A stretch of 64,000 nt of DNA from Anaerolineaceae bacterium UBA5211 (lineage in GTDB: Bacteria > Chloroflexota > Anaerolineae > Anaerolineales > Anaerolineaceae). Of this stretch, positions 1 to 9,220 are shown piece by piece; position 1 is the first letter of the stretch, and every line of letters begins with the position of its first letter. Both the position numbers and the translations under genes were made by a program. The notes beneath the pieces are model-generated. The model ran no database searches. It was given only the letters and a program-made list of their open reading frames with translations, and was not told where the DNA came from. The stretch spans positions 40,774 through 104,773 of the forward strand of contig DHVJ01000015.1 of assembly GCA_002412595.1 (NCBI GenBank), given 5' to 3'.

Positions 1-174
1 TTTACGCTCATCGAGTGTCATCAAAGGACCACTGCCATATGAACCACAAATGAATAAACCATCCACCTTTGGTGACAAATATTCAACCAGTTTTATTAAA
101 TTTTTCTCATCCAATGCTCCGTATTGATCAAACGGAGTAATCATAGGTGGGATTACACCTTTAAGTTTCGCCAT
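1..174 (-). CDS. DapA-family aldolase/lyase, N-terminal part (runs off the window)
   Basis: The 58 visible codons read as the beginning of a dihydrodipicolinate synthase/N-acetylneuraminate lyase family TIM barrel: the typical opening GVIPPMITPF at residues 5-14, a first helix, then DGLFICGSYGSGPLMTLDER where family members usually have a GTTGE-type phosphate/carboxylate loop. The Schiff-base lysine lies in the missing part. GGAG stands about 10 bases before the ATG at 174. It is the most distal visible gene of the SDR/ABC operon, 27 bases after the cyclase gene. In sugar-acid pathways such enzymes cleave 2-keto-3-deoxy acids to pyruvate plus an aldehyde; that role is inferred from the neighbours, and the substrate is unknown. 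Confidence 0.85.
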   Translation of the reverse strand, partial: MAKLKGVIPPMITPFDQYGALDEKNLIKLVEYLSPKVDGLFICGSYGSGPLMTLDERK

Positions 175-201
175 TTCGATAATTCTCCAAATTTTATTTT
201 C

Positions 202-888
202 CTAACACATTGCAACCATATTGACAGGAGCCGCTTCAGCACCTTCCCATCGAATTGGAAACGCGTAAATTGCATGAATGGGCTGGTTAATCGAAACCAG
301 TTTTTTCAGATCTACATCCTCGTACAAAAGCAGCGTTCTCGGGTTGTCCCCTTCCAATTTATCCAAGAAAGTTCTATGGACAGGGAAACCATTTTTAGGG
401 CCATCAACGGAGCTCTCAACACTCACCACATCAATGGCAACTGCTTTCAATTTCAAAAAATTTGTGCGTAAATAATATGCCGCGTCGGGAGAAAACGCGG
501 GGAAGTTATCCACATAGGCTTGCGGATTTTTGTCACGAGTATCCGCATATCCGGTATAAACGCACAATATATCAGCTTCCTCTATTTCCTTCTCAAATGG
601 AAGTAAATCAGCTTGGGTAATCAGCTGCCCCTGGTTTTTTTTCATTTTCAGTACCAATGGGCGGGCATAATAAAAATCCTCAATGGGAATTTCAGTGATA
701 CTTCGGCCATTTTTCGAAAAATGTTTGGGGGCGTCCACATGCGTTCCATTGTGCATATGGTGATAAATCGAGGTCGCATTGCAGGGATCACCCTTTTCAA
801 AACTTTGGTTAATATCCGGAGTTTCAGTTGGATTTGTAGGCCATTTGGGAATTGATTTGCCCAAAACATAGCTGATTTCAATTAACAT
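202..888 (-). CDS. Cyclase-family (kynurenine formamidase-like) metal-dependent hydrolase
   Basis: A 228-residue protein of the cyclase/kynurenine formamidase fold. The family signature HxGTHxDxPxH is clear as HNGTHVDAPKHF near residue 46, which supplies metal ligands. The length is normal for the family. The ATG at 888 has a good GGGAGG ribosome site. It lies between the substrate-binding protein gene and the DapA-family gene, in an operon with several sugar-type dehydrogenases, so hydrolysis of a lactone or amide made by one of those SDRs is a reasonable inference. The family includes arylformamidases and other hydrolases, so the exact substrate cannot be read from sequence. Confidence 0.85.
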   Translation of the reverse strand: MLIEISYVLGKSIPKWPTNPTETPDINQSFEKGDPCNATSIYHHMHNGTHVDAPKHFSKNGRSITEIPIEDFYYARPLVLKMKKNQGQLITQADLLPFEKEIEEADILCVYTGYADTRDKNPQAYVDNFPAFSPDAAYYLRTNFLKLKAVAIDVVSVESSVDGPKNGFPVHRTFLDKLEGDNPRTLLLYEDVDLKKLVSINQPIHAIYAFPIRWEGAEAAPVNMVAMC

Positions 889-956
889 TCGAACCTCCCG
901 ATTTTTATATTTTCGCTTAAAATAATTTTGTTAGGGATGGGGATAAACCCATCGGG

Positions 957-992
957 ATGGCCTCCCCTGCCCCGAAAAAGCGGGGAGGCCAT
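957..992 (-). terminator. Strong hairpin after the binding-protein gene
   Basis: Perfect 11-bp inverted repeat, atggcctcccc / ggggaggccat, with a 14-base loop, between the binding-protein stop at 1020 and the cyclase start at 888. There is no long T tract, so it may act as a partial terminator or an mRNA 3' end stabiliser rather than a full stop. Similar hairpins follow the other two binding-protein genes of this window. Confidence 0.65.
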
Positions 993-1019
993 TCGTCACC
1001 AATAAATGACTACTGATAT

Positions 1020-2171
1020 TTATCTGCTGGGGATGGGGAAAACATCCTGAGCGAGTACCGGCCAAGTATCATATTCGCCAGCCGGCAGATTTGCCCAGCG
1101 GTCCATTGATTCGACATTTTCCGGGGTGATTAGCGTAACAGGTAAAGTGTAATCAGCTTCGTAAGGTTGTCCGTATAGTTCCGCTAAAATAACATTAACA
1201 GTGATCGCGGCGTGCAATACTGGGCTGTGTTCAGCAATGGCATCAATATAACCATCGCGCATACCCTGCAAACCAGTGGGATCGCCGTCGATCGAGCACA
1301 GTACGATATGTCCTTCTTCGCCAGCCGGTGCCAGTTTACCCTTGACGCGCAGACCTTCCAGAATTCCCTGCATCATGAAATCGGAGTGGGAGTAAAGTAC
1401 ATTAATGTTGTCATTGCGCTCAAAAGCATCCTGAATGCCGTCAAAAGCCACGTCACTTGACCAACCGGTATCTACTGTCTGGACAATCTCAGCATAATCC
1501 AAAGGCTCGATAATATTATGGAAACCTTCCATGCGCTGCTGAGCTCCGGACTGCTGTAGGCCGCCGGCAATTTCCAGAATGACGGCCGGATTATCCGCCG
1601 AGAAATTATCGGCAATATACTGACCGCAAGCTTCACCCAGCATAACCTGGTCAATATGAATGTAGGAATTGACATCCGCACCCGTCACAGCCATATCCAT
1701 GGCAAAAACGGGATATCCTTCATCCATAGCTGTCTGGACAGCAGGCGCGATGGCTGCGCTGTCACTGGGATGCACCAAAATCGCGTCGGGATTCAATTGC
1801 TTGAGATCATCCATCATGGAAATTTCAAGGTTCAGATCGTAGTCTGAAACAAAGGACACAAATTCACCGCCAGCGCGTTCCCATAAGCTCTGAATATATC
1901 CAAGACCGGCGGTATTCCATCCACTACTGGTTTCGTTGAGCACATAACCTAAAAGATAGGGATTCCCGTCTTCGTCAACTGCTTTACCAGCCAGAGGATT
2001 GTCAACATCGGTTGCAACCTCAGCGGGAGCAGCTTCTTCAGGAACTTCAACAGCAGTTTCTGCTGCAGGAACTTCCGCCGCGGGAGCTTCTTCGGCGGTG
2101 CTTTCCGTGGCGCAGCTCACAAAGCTCAACATCAGTATCACTACCAACAAAATTGAAAATTTTTTCTTCAT
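1020..2171 (-). CDS. Sugar ABC transporter substrate-binding lipoprotein (RbsB-like)
   Basis: Extracytoplasmic sugar-binding protein of the ribose/galactose (periplasmic-binding-protein type I) class, 383 residues. It has a lipoprotein signal with the hydrophobic stretch ILLVVILML followed by the lipobox FVSC (Cys20), then an Ala/Glu/Pro-rich linker (about residues 23-55) before the globular domain, which begins near NPYLLGYVLNETSSGW. Motifs such as PDAILVHPSDSAAI and the hinge-side DGDPTG fit the class. It follows the permease and ATPase genes of the same transporter, an unusual position since the binding protein is often first. Substrate unknown; the neighbours suggest a polyol or sugar handled by SDR dehydrogenases. 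Confidence 0.9.
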   Translation of the reverse strand: MKKKFSILLVVILMLSFVSCATESTAEEAPAAEVPAAETAVEVPEEAAPAEVATDVDNPLAGKAVDEDGNPYLLGYVLNETSSGWNTAGLGYIQSLWERAGGEFVSFVSDYDLNLEISMMDDLKQLNPDAILVHPSDSAAIAPAVQTAMDEGYPVFAMDMAVTGADVNSYIHIDQVMLGEACGQYIADNFSADNPAVILEIAGGLQQSGAQQRMEGFHNIIEPLDYAEIVQTVDTGWSSDVAFDGIQDAFERNDNINVLYSHSDFMMQGILEGLRVKGKLAPAGEEGHIVLCSIDGDPTGLQGMRDGYIDAIAEHSPVLHAAITVNVILAELYGQPYEADYTLPVTLITPENVESMDRWANLPAGEYDTWPVLAQDVFPIPSR

Positions 2172-2281
2172 TACCTTTAGACTCCTTATTTTGAATTACC
2201 TAATTAATTTAATTCTTATTTCAAAACCAAACTACATATATGCACTCCTTTCTATCGATTGAAATCAGTGTTTGACATTTT

Positions 2282-3265
2282 TTATTGTTTTAAGCGCAGC
2301 TCTTTCCTGCGGCGCAGCACATCCGAAGCGATGGCAACGAAAATCACCGTACCTTTGATTGCCGTCTGGATATAGGGAGAAACTGCCAATAAGTTCAGAC
2401 CATTATTGATCATGACAATAATGAAAGTACCGGCCACCGCGCCTAACACGCCACCCTCACCACCCGCCATGCTGACACCGCCAATCACAGCGCTGGCAAT
2501 GGCATCCAATTCGCTGCCGTCTCCGATGGTGACTTGAGCGCACATAATGCGCGAGGTAATGATCAAGGCCGCCACTGAAGCCATGAAACCAGAAATGACA
2601 TAGATCAGAATGCGATTCTTGTTGACATTGATACCGGCAATCCAGGCCGCTTTGGGATTTCCCCCCATGGCGTAAAGCTCTCGGCCAAAGCGGGAATATT
2701 TCAGTAATATGAAACCTAACACTGTAAAGAAAGCCAATATCCAAACCGATACCGGAATGCCAAGGAAATCACCCTGACCAAATACAGCATGCACTTCTGG
2801 AAGTCCGAAAATGGTTGTGCCACCCAATAGGTAATGGGCCAACCCCTGACTAATTTTTAACGTTGCCATGGTAGTAATGAATGCCGGCATCTTGAGGATA
2901 GAAATCGAAAAGCCATTCAATAAGCCCACCAGGATTCCCACCACCAACATAATCAGCACACATAAAAACCAGGGTAGGCCCAGACGCGTCATGCAAATAG
3001 CACCGATGGCGCTGCTCAAAGCCGCCACACCGCCTACGGAGAGATCAATACCGCGATCAATGATGACCATGGTCATGCCAATGGCAAGCAGGCCGATGGT
3101 CGTGGTTTGCATCATAATGTTGACAATATTGGAAGGTTTTATGCTCTTGCCTTCGGTTAAAATAGCCAACACAACTACAATAACCATGAAAATGACGAAG
3201 ACGCCATTTTTTGAACTATTTTTCAAAAAAGAATTTAATTTGGAATCACGGAACCGCATAGCCAA
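2282..3265 (-). CDS. Sugar ABC transporter permease (RbsC-like)
   Basis: Membrane component of a ribose-type ABC importer, 327 residues with about 8-10 hydrophobic helices. The family signatures DRGIDLSVGGVAALS near residue 70 and the AIGGNPKAAWIAGI-like cytoplasmic loop near residue 200 (here AMGGNPKAAWIAGI) are present; the latter couples to the ATPase. Two starts are possible: TTG at 3265, five bases after AAGGAG, or ATG at 3259. The gene starts 13 bases after the ATPase stop, indicating co-transcription. No odd features. Confidence 0.92.
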   Translation of the reverse strand: MAMRFRDSKLNSFLKNSSKNGVFVIFMVIVVVLAILTEGKSIKPSNIVNIMMQTTTIGLLAIGMTMVIIDRGIDLSVGGVAALSSAIGAICMTRLGLPWFLCVLIMLVVGILVGLLNGFSISILKMPAFITTMATLKISQGLAHYLLGGTTIFGLPEVHAVFGQGDFLGIPVSVWILAFFTVLGFILLKYSRFGRELYAMGGNPKAAWIAGINVNKNRILIYVISGFMASVAALIITSRIMCAQVTIGDGSELDAIASAVIGGVSMAGGEGGVLGAVAGTFIIVMINNGLNLLAVSPYIQTAIKGTVIFVAIASDVLRRRKELRLKQ

Positions 3266-3278
3266 TTTTTCTCCTTAT

Positions 3279-4790
3279 TTATTTAATTGCCAGGGCAAAA
3301 GCTTCTTCCCAGGCGCTAGCTGCCGGATCGATTTCTCCGACAATTTTTCCTTTGTTAAATACCAGCAAGCGATCGGCTGCATGATGGATTTCCTCAAATT
3401 CACTGGAAATAACCAGCACACTCACACCCATGCAGGTCATTTCTCGAATTAATGCGTAAATCTTTTCAATCGCACCCACATCCACACCCCGCGTAGGTTC
3501 ATCCAGGATCAAAACGCGCGTTCCCTCACTGATCCAGCGCGCCATTACCACTTTTTGCTGGTTGCCGCCGCTCAATGAGCTAATTGTTATTTCCGGATCT
3601 CTGGGTTTCAGGTCAATAATATCCATTGTGCGATCAATAACTGTCTTGCGTGTTTTGTTATTCACAAAGCCGTGGTCGTAAATTTGTCTGAGGGTTGAGA
3701 GGATAAGATTGTCACCTACCGACATACCGGGAATGATGCCTTCCTCCTTACGATCTTTGGGCACATAGCCCAAGCCATGATTGACAGCCTGTTGAGGTGA
3801 AGTGCAATCATAAAGTCTTCCTTCTAAAAGAACCTCTCCGGTGTACTCCAATTCAATTCCGAAAAGTATGCGGCCGACGTCGGTTATTCCTGAACCTGAA
3901 ACACCCGTGATGCCGAGCAGCTCACCTCGCTTCAAATCAAATGTGACATCCTCTAAATGTCTTTCCATGGATAAATTTCTTATCTGTATAACAGGTTCGG
4001 AAGAATCAGTGCTTTTTTGTTTGACAGACACCACACGTTGGGCTTTTTTCTTCTCCGATGGTTTCCCGACAATGGCTTCTACTAAACCATCCTTATCCAG
4101 TTCGCTCCCATTTTTAGTAAAAATCTTCTGCCCATCACGCAACACCGTAACGCGGTCTGACAGGTGCATAATCTCATCCAGTTTATGTGAAATGAAAACT
4201 ACTGCTACACCCTGCGCTTTGATGGTAGCGATCTTTTCGTATAAGATTTCCTGCTCTTTGAGTGACAAGGCTGAAGTGGGTTCATCCAAAATTAAAACGG
4301 CCGGATCATAGGATAAAGCTTTGGCAAATTCAACCAGCTGCTGTTGAGCCAGAGAGAGTTTACCCATCAAAGATTTGGGGCTTATATCCAAATTTAATCG
4401 TAGGAGATATTGGGTACAGAGGTCCTGACTGGCTTTCCAGTCAATAATTCCATTACTTTTATGTACAAAACGCTGCATGAGCAAATTTTCGGTTACTGAC
4501 AAATTGGGGAAATTGGATAATTCTTGCCATACCATGGCAATCCGATTCTGCTGGGCTTCGCGCGGGGAGTCGAATGTGACCGCTTTCCCATTTAGAAATA
4601 TTTCCCCTTCATCCGGCCGAATGGCGCCCATTAGAATTCTAACCAGGGTAGATTTGCCGGCTCCGTTATGTCCAACGATGGAATGTATTTCATTGTATAA
4701 ATCGAAATTCACTCGATCAAGCGCGAAAATTCCACCGAACTTTTTACTGATTCCACGCAACTCAACAATTTTCTGTGTCATTGCTTCCAA
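3279..4790 (-). CDS. Sugar ABC transporter ATPase, two fused nucleotide-binding domains (RbsA/MglA-like)
   Basis: Cytoplasmic energiser of the RbsC/RbsB-type transporter encoded downstream. It has 503 residues with two ABC domains in tandem. The first has Walker A GHNGAGKST (about 40-48), signature LSLAQQQ and Walker B VLILDEPTSAL. The second has a degenerate Walker A region (GVSGSGITDVG), signature LSGGNQQ and VLILDEPTRGVD. Asymmetry of this type, with a degenerate second site, is standard in the family. The start may be TTG at 4790, 9 bases after GGAG, or ATG at 4781. Confidence 0.92.
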   Translation of the reverse strand: MEAMTQKIVELRGISKKFGGIFALDRVNFDLYNEIHSIVGHNGAGKSTLVRILMGAIRPDEGEIFLNGKAVTFDSPREAQQNRIAMVWQELSNFPNLSVTENLLMQRFVHKSNGIIDWKASQDLCTQYLLRLNLDISPKSLMGKLSLAQQQLVEFAKALSYDPAVLILDEPTSALSLKEQEILYEKIATIKAQGVAVVFISHKLDEIMHLSDRVTVLRDGQKIFTKNGSELDKDGLVEAIVGKPSEKKKAQRVVSVKQKSTDSSEPVIQIRNLSMERHLEDVTFDLKRGELLGITGVSGSGITDVGRILFGIELEYTGEVLLEGRLYDCTSPQQAVNHGLGYVPKDRKEEGIIPGMSVGDNLILSTLRQIYDHGFVNNKTRKTVIDRTMDIIDLKPRDPEITISSLSGGNQQKVVMARWISEGTRVLILDEPTRGVDVGAIEKIYALIREMTCMGVSVLVISSEFEEIHHAADRLLVFNKGKIVGEIDPAASAWEEAFALAIK

Positions 4791-4828
4791 TTTTTTATAC
4801 TCCTGATTAGAAGTTCGTTATCTTGAGA

Positions 4829-5566
4829 CTACGGAATATACATTCCGCCATTAACATGAAGAGATTGTCCGGTCATAAATCCGGCTCCATCCGAAGCCAA
4901 AAAGAAGATCACTTTGGCAATATCGCCAGCTTCTGCCAGCCTACCCATGGGAACCTGGGAAGTGAAACCATCCAGAGTTTGCGGGTCAAGCCAATTTTTG
5001 GTCATGGCTGTGCGCGCGGTTCCGGGGGAAATTTCATTCACGCGAATCCCCATCGGAGCGCAATATTTTGCCAGGTTCTTGGTCATGCATGTAACCGCAG
5101 CTTTGGAGCTGGAATAGGCCGGATTGCTCTTTATGCCCCCGGTGAAACCTGCCATGGAGCTGATATTTATTATGGTCGGTTCTTTTCCTTTGGATAAGAA
5201 AGGAAGCAGCATGCGGGTCAGAAAAAAAGGTCCTTTTACATTCACCTGGTAGGTGTGATCCCATTCTTCTTCAGTGATGGTTTCCAAAGGAGTCCCTGAA
5301 CAAATCCCGGCACAATTCACCAGCACATCCAACTTACCCAAACTCTTGACATGTTCTACAGTCGGTACAAAAGAATCAAATTGTGCCAGGTCTAGTAGAA
5401 AGGGATCAAATATGGCTCCCTGGTAATCCGCGCGGGCTTGCAGCAACTCCAATCCGCTTTCCAGGCGGTCACATCCAATAACCCGATCGCCATTTTCCAG
5501 GAAACGGCAAGCAGCGTCAAAACCCATACCGCTGCCGGCTCCGGTGATGAGCACAATCCTGTTCAC
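4829..5566 (-). CDS. SDR-family oxidoreductase 1
   Basis: Classical short-chain dehydrogenase/reductase, 245 residues. Cofactor loop TGAGSGMG near residue 8, NCAG motif near 88, catalytic Ser in NISSMAG and YSSSK as the YxxxK pair, and a C-terminal NGGMYIP in the usual place. Asp at the end of strand 2 (GCDR) favours NAD(H) over NADP(H). A GTG at 5566 with AGGAT upstream is the start. It is the third of three consecutive SDR genes; eight bases separate it from the preceding one. It likely oxidises or reduces a sugar or polyol hydroxyl; the substrate is not evident. Confidence 0.9.
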   Translation of the reverse strand: MNRIVLITGAGSGMGFDAACRFLENGDRVIGCDRLESGLELLQARADYQGAIFDPFLLDLAQFDSFVPTVEHVKSLGKLDVLVNCAGICSGTPLETITEEEWDHTYQVNVKGPFFLTRMLLPFLSKGKEPTIINISSMAGFTGGIKSNPAYSSSKAAVTCMTKNLAKYCAPMGIRVNEISPGTARTAMTKNWLDPQTLDGFTSQVPMGRLAEAGDIAKVIFFLASDGAGFMTGQSLHVNGGMYIP

Positions 5567-5574
5567 TGATAATC

Positions 5575-6360
5575 CTAGTAATTACCCATATAGGGCTGGC
5601 CAGTATGCGCCGTGATGCCGCCGTCAATGGGCAAATTTACACCATTGATGAAATCGCATTTACGCGAAGCCAGGAAAACTACTGCGTTAGCAATTTCCAC
5701 TGCTTCGGCAATGTAATGCACCGGATATGCCTGTTTAAACTTCTCTTCTGCTCCTTGCACCGAAGTAAAAGTGTTTTCCACGATTTCGCTTCGGGTGATG
5801 CCCGGGCAGACCGCATTCACACGAATGCCGTCGGTAGCATAATCCAGCGCCATGCAGCGTGTCATGTTAGTAATGGCACCCTTAGCCGTGTTATAGGCAA
5901 CCATTTCAGTATCTCCAAGCAGGCCGGAGACAGAGGACATATTGATAATGGTGCCGTACTTTTTCTCCAGCATTTGTGGAAGGAAATAGTAACAAACCAG
6001 GTAAGCACCGCGTAAGTCGATATTCATAATGCGGTCCCAATCTGCCGGCTTAGTCTCGTGCAATTTACCGGCTTGATGAATGCCCGCGTTATTGAATAAC
6101 ACTTCACAATTTCCGAATTTTGATTTCACAAAATCCGCCATGGCTTTAACTTCATCTTCATTGCTAACATCGCAATTAAAGAACAAAGCCTTTCCAGGGT
6201 AACCAGCAGCTTCAATTTCTTTTTGGAGTTCCAGACCCTTATCACTTCGCCGGCCGCAATATACAACTTTAGCGCCTTCTTCAACGAATCGGAGGACAGT
6301 TGCTTTGCCAATGCCGGACGTTCCCCCAGTAATGACACTAACCTTATTCAGCAGTTCCAT
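5575..6360 (-). CDS. SDR-family oxidoreductase 2
   Basis: Classical SDR of 261 residues: cofactor loop TGGTSGIG near residue 12, NNAG near 92, catalytic Ser in NMSS, YNTAK active site. The YCGRRSD end of strand 2 carries arginines, which suggests NADP(H) may be accepted, unlike its neighbour. ATG start at 6360 after GAGAGG. Middle gene of the three-SDR run at the head of the transporter operon. The substrate cannot be named. Confidence 0.9.
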   Translation of the reverse strand: MELLNKVSVITGGTSGIGKATVLRFVEEGAKVVYCGRRSDKGLELQKEIEAAGYPGKALFFNCDVSNEDEVKAMADFVKSKFGNCEVLFNNAGIHQAGKLHETKPADWDRIMNIDLRGAYLVCYYFLPQMLEKKYGTIINMSSVSGLLGDTEMVAYNTAKGAITNMTRCMALDYATDGIRVNAVCPGITRSEIVENTFTSVQGAEEKFKQAYPVHYIAEAVEIANAVVFLASRKCDFINGVNLPIDGGITAHTGQPYMGNY

Positions 6361-6388
6361 TTTTCAACCTCTCTATCATTATTTTTAA

Positions 6389-7165
6389 TCAATCGTCCAT
6401 GGTATAAGCTGCACAAAGCAGCCCGCCATCGACATTTAAAGTCGTACCGGTAATGTAATCTGACATGGGAGAAACCAGAAAGAGAACAGCATTAGCAATA
6501 TCGGTTGTGCTGCCTATGCGTCTCATGGGAATTCTGGAAATTACTTTTTGATAAGTATCGCCGATTTTTAGAACAGATTCGGATAAAGGTGTGCGAACAT
6601 AACCCGGACAAATGGCATTGACATTGATCTGCTGGCTGGCCCATTCAACCGCGAGAGAGCGCATCAATTGAACCAATCCACCTTTGGAAGCGCAGTAAGC
6701 TGCCGATAAAGGAATACCCAAATAAGTACCAACCGAGCCAATCACCACAAACTTGGCATTGTGCTGTGCACCTGGCCTTTGTAAATACTTCCATGTAAAA
6801 CGCGCCAGTAGGTATGCGGATTTCATATTGGAATCAATGACTGTGTCCCAATCATCAGAAGGCATATCTTGTAGAGGGCCTTTAATGGTCATGCCGGCAC
6901 AGTGGATGACCATATCTAATTGGCCATAATATGCATAAGTTTTTTCAACACACATGCTTATTTCTTTTTCTTTTAATAAATCGGCTTGAAAATAAACTGC
7001 TTTTCCCCCATTGAACTCAACCTCGCCGCACAATTTCGCCAACTTATCCTGATTGCGCGCTGTAACCGCAATCTTAGCTCCAGCTCCGGCCAATCTGCTG
7101 GCAACCTCGTATCCAATCCCACTGCTAGCACCTGTAATTAAAGCTACTTTTCCTGATAAGTCCAC
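6389..7165 (-). CDS. SDR-family oxidoreductase 3 (first gene of the operon)
   Basis: Classical SDR of 258 residues: TGASSGIG loop near residue 11, catalytic Ser in VIGSVGTY, YCASK active site, and the C-terminal NVDGG glycine-rich end. It opens with GTG at 7165, with AAAGGAA upstream. It is the first gene of the minus-strand operon, facing the RpiR-type regulator gene across a 354-bp AT-rich gap, so its expression is probably set by that regulator. Three different SDRs in a row imply several redox steps on one substrate, or use of several related polyols. Confidence 0.9.
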   Translation of the reverse strand: MDLSGKVALITGASSGIGYEVASRLAGAGAKIAVTARNQDKLAKLCGEVEFNGGKAVYFQADLLKEKEISMCVEKTYAYYGQLDMVIHCAGMTIKGPLQDMPSDDWDTVIDSNMKSAYLLARFTWKYLQRPGAQHNAKFVVIGSVGTYLGIPLSAAYCASKGGLVQLMRSLAVEWASQQINVNAICPGYVRTPLSESVLKIGDTYQKVISRIPMRRIGSTTDIANAVLFLVSPMSDYITGTTLNVDGGLLCAAYTMDD

Positions 7166-7298
7166 GATAACAGTTCCTTTTCACGAAAAGATCTCATTAA
7201 TCAATTGAACGCGCATATCAGCAAAATCCATCCTGCCAAACGTTGCATAATCAATCAATTTCCGGGATCTTTTCGAGGCTATTAAGCTGCAAGTGAAA

Positions 7299-7326
7299 TT
7301 TATAAATTGTATTTTAGTGGGTTCGA
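7299..7326 (-). promoter_or_regulatory. Candidate promoter for the SDR/ABC operon
   Basis: On the minus strand TCGAAC (7321-7326) and TATAAA (7299-7304) are separated by 16 bases, about 135 bases before the GTG of the first SDR gene. The -35 match is imperfect in a very AT-rich region. Confidence 0.35.
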
Positions 7327-7392
7327 GGTAAAAAGTCAAGAAAATTTTTTTTATTTTTGGGTTTTTTAAGCTATAATTGGCTTAATTACGGG

Positions 7393-7418
7393 TTAATAAA
7401 TAAAATTTTTTTATTTAA
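7393..7418. promoter_or_regulatory. AT-rich near-palindrome in the divergent gap, possible RpiR operator
   Basis: A 26-base near-perfect palindrome built from ttaataaataaaa and ttttttatttaa. It sits between the two divergent genes, about 100 bases before the regulator ATG and just downstream of a TATAAT (7372-7377, plus strand). The remainder of the 7166-7519 gap is AT-rich with no coding potential. Assignment as the operator is inference from position. Confidence 0.35.
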
Positions 7419-7519
7419 TATCAATGGACGTTATGATATGATGAATCTAATTAAGGATTGAAAATGATATATTTACAATCAGAGAATTTTCTGAATAACA
7501 AAATCAGGTTTATTAAAAT

Positions 7520-8395
7520 ATGAATAATTTGTCTGTACCCTCATCGCAACCAACGCTTCTAAAAATTAAAGATGAATACAGCAGCATGACGCGATCCCAG
7601 AAGAAAATCGGGGCGTATATTCTGAAAAACCCTTCGAGCGTAATTAATAGTTCCATCACTGAATTATCTTTAAAAACAGGTGTCAAGAGTGAAGCGTCCA
7701 TCGTGCGTTTCTATCGACTTCTGGGATTTTCGGGGTATAAAGAATTCAAGATCCGCATGGCGCAGGAATTGGCTGGCCGCACATTTTATCATTCCTACGC
7801 TGATATCAATGTGGATGATCCACCTGCTGATATTAAGAATAAAATATTTTCCGGCGCCATTTCCACCCTTATTGCAAATTCCGAATTTAATGACCTGGAT
7901 GCTTACGAAGCCGCACGAGATATGATTTATCAGGCAGATCGCATCATCTTTTTAGGGTACGCAGCTTCGGCAGCGTTGTGTTATTACGCTTACTTCCGTT
8001 TCATAGAGCTAGGCTTGAACTGTCACTTTTTTACAGACTCTCATATTAATGCTGCCATTCTGGCGAATCCTAATCCCAAAGACCTGCTCTTTTGCATTTC
8101 CCATTCAGGAGAAACACGTGATTTAATCGATCTGATCGAAGATATGCCTCAAAACGAGGTCAATATATTACTGATTACCAGCAAGGAAAATTCAAGCCTG
8201 GCCAAACTTGCGGATGTGGCACTTGTAACCAAAGCGGATGAAACCAGCATTGCCACAGATGCCATGAATTCACGTGTTGCCCAGTTATGCGCCATTGATT
8301 CCCTCTTTTCGATTGTCAGTTTGGGTAAAGGCGAGGATGCCATGTCTCATTTAATGGCTATCCGAAAGACTTTTTTGAATTATAAAAAACAATAA
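7520..8395 (+). CDS. MurR/RpiR-family transcriptional regulator
   Basis: Cytoplasmic sugar-phosphate-sensing repressor/activator of 291 residues. An N-terminal helix-turn-helix (about 1-80; MTRSQKKIGAYILKNP followed by EASIVRFYRLLGFSGYKEFK) is followed by a SIS sugar-isomerase-fold domain (about 120-250) with the HSGETRDLID phosphosugar-binding loop. It diverges from the SDR/ABC operon and is co-directional with SDR 4, 24 bases downstream, so it probably controls both. The Shine-Dalgarno is weak; the ATG at 7520 fits the family's N terminus. Confidence 0.92.
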   Translation: MNNLSVPSSQPTLLKIKDEYSSMTRSQKKIGAYILKNPSSVINSSITELSLKTGVKSEASIVRFYRLLGFSGYKEFKIRMAQELAGRTFYHSYADINVDDPPADIKNKIFSGAISTLIANSEFNDLDAYEAARDMIYQADRIIFLGYAASAALCYYAYFRFIELGLNCHFFTDSHINAAILANPNPKDLLFCISHSGETRDLIDLIEDMPQNEVNILLITSKENSSLAKLADVALVTKADETSIATDAMNSRVAQLCAIDSLFSIVSLGKGEDAMSHLMAIRKTFLNYKKQ

Positions 8396-8419
8396 TAATT
8401 TCTTAGGAGATAATTAACC

Positions 8420-9196
8420 ATGGTATCCGCTTTAGATCTTTTCTCTCTTAAAGGTAAAAATATCATCATCACAGGCGGCACAAGCGGAATTGGCCGAAAC
8501 GTAGCCGATTATCTGGCATCGGCTGGCGCGAATATTGCGATTGTCAGCACTAAAACAGAAAACTCAGACAAAGTGGCCCAAACCATTGCCGCAACCTACC
8601 AGGTTAAAACAGTCGGGATTGGCTGCGATGTTTCGGATGCAAACGCAGTGGAAGAAATGGTTAAAACAGTTTCCAAAAAGATTGGTACCGCGGATGTGCT
8701 CTTCAATAATGCCGGTATAAATCTCTGGGGCGGTGCTCTAGACTTAAAGTATGAGGAATGGAAAAGAGTCTTTGACGTAAATGTCAACGGGGTTTTCCTG
8801 GCTGCCAGGGCTTTCGCACAGCAGCTGGTTGCTGAGCAGAAACCCGGATCTGTCATAAATATGGCTTCCATTTCTGCCTCGATCGTCAACCTGCCGCAAA
8901 TGCAAACCGCGTACAACACGTCCAAAGCAGCGGTGCTGCATCTTACCAAAACCCTGGCAGTTGAATGGGTGCAGCATGGCATCCGGGTCAACGCCGTCAG
9001 CCCCGGTTATGTCTGGACCGAAATGAACCAGGTCATTCCGCAAGAAATCAGAGATTATTGGGTAAACGCAACACCTTATAAAAGATTTGCCAAGCCGGAT
9101 GAAATCGCGGGGGCTGTGATCTACTTTGCCAGCGACGCTTCCAGCTATACCACCGGCAGCGAATTGATCATCGATGGCGGATTCACCTGTATCTAA
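8420..9196 (+). CDS. SDR-family oxidoreductase 4
   Basis: Classical SDR, 258 residues: TGGTSGIG loop near residue 19, NNAG near 97, catalytic Ser in NMASIS, YNTSK active site, and C-terminal IIDGG. The start ATG has AGGAGA upstream. It lies 24 bases after the RpiR-type regulator gene and is followed by a strong terminator, so the two genes form a short operon. It resembles gluconate 5-dehydrogenase/sorbose reductase-like SDRs in general layout, but I cannot assign the substrate. Confidence 0.9.
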   Translation: MVSALDLFSLKGKNIIITGGTSGIGRNVADYLASAGANIAIVSTKTENSDKVAQTIAATYQVKTVGIGCDVSDANAVEEMVKTVSKKIGTADVLFNNAGINLWGGALDLKYEEWKRVFDVNVNGVFLAARAFAQQLVAEQKPGSVINMASISASIVNLPQMQTAYNTSKAAVLHLTKTLAVEWVQHGIRVNAVSPGYVWTEMNQVIPQEIRDYWVNATPYKRFAKPDEIAGAVIYFASDASSYTTGSELIIDGGFTCI

Positions 9197-9220
9197 TAAC
9201 CATCTATCTAAGATATTGTC

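Noticed and set aside
2868..3452. 194-residue plus-strand frame across the permease/ATPase junction
   Set aside because: Antisense to two clearly conserved ABC genes; composition is that of a reversed membrane protein.
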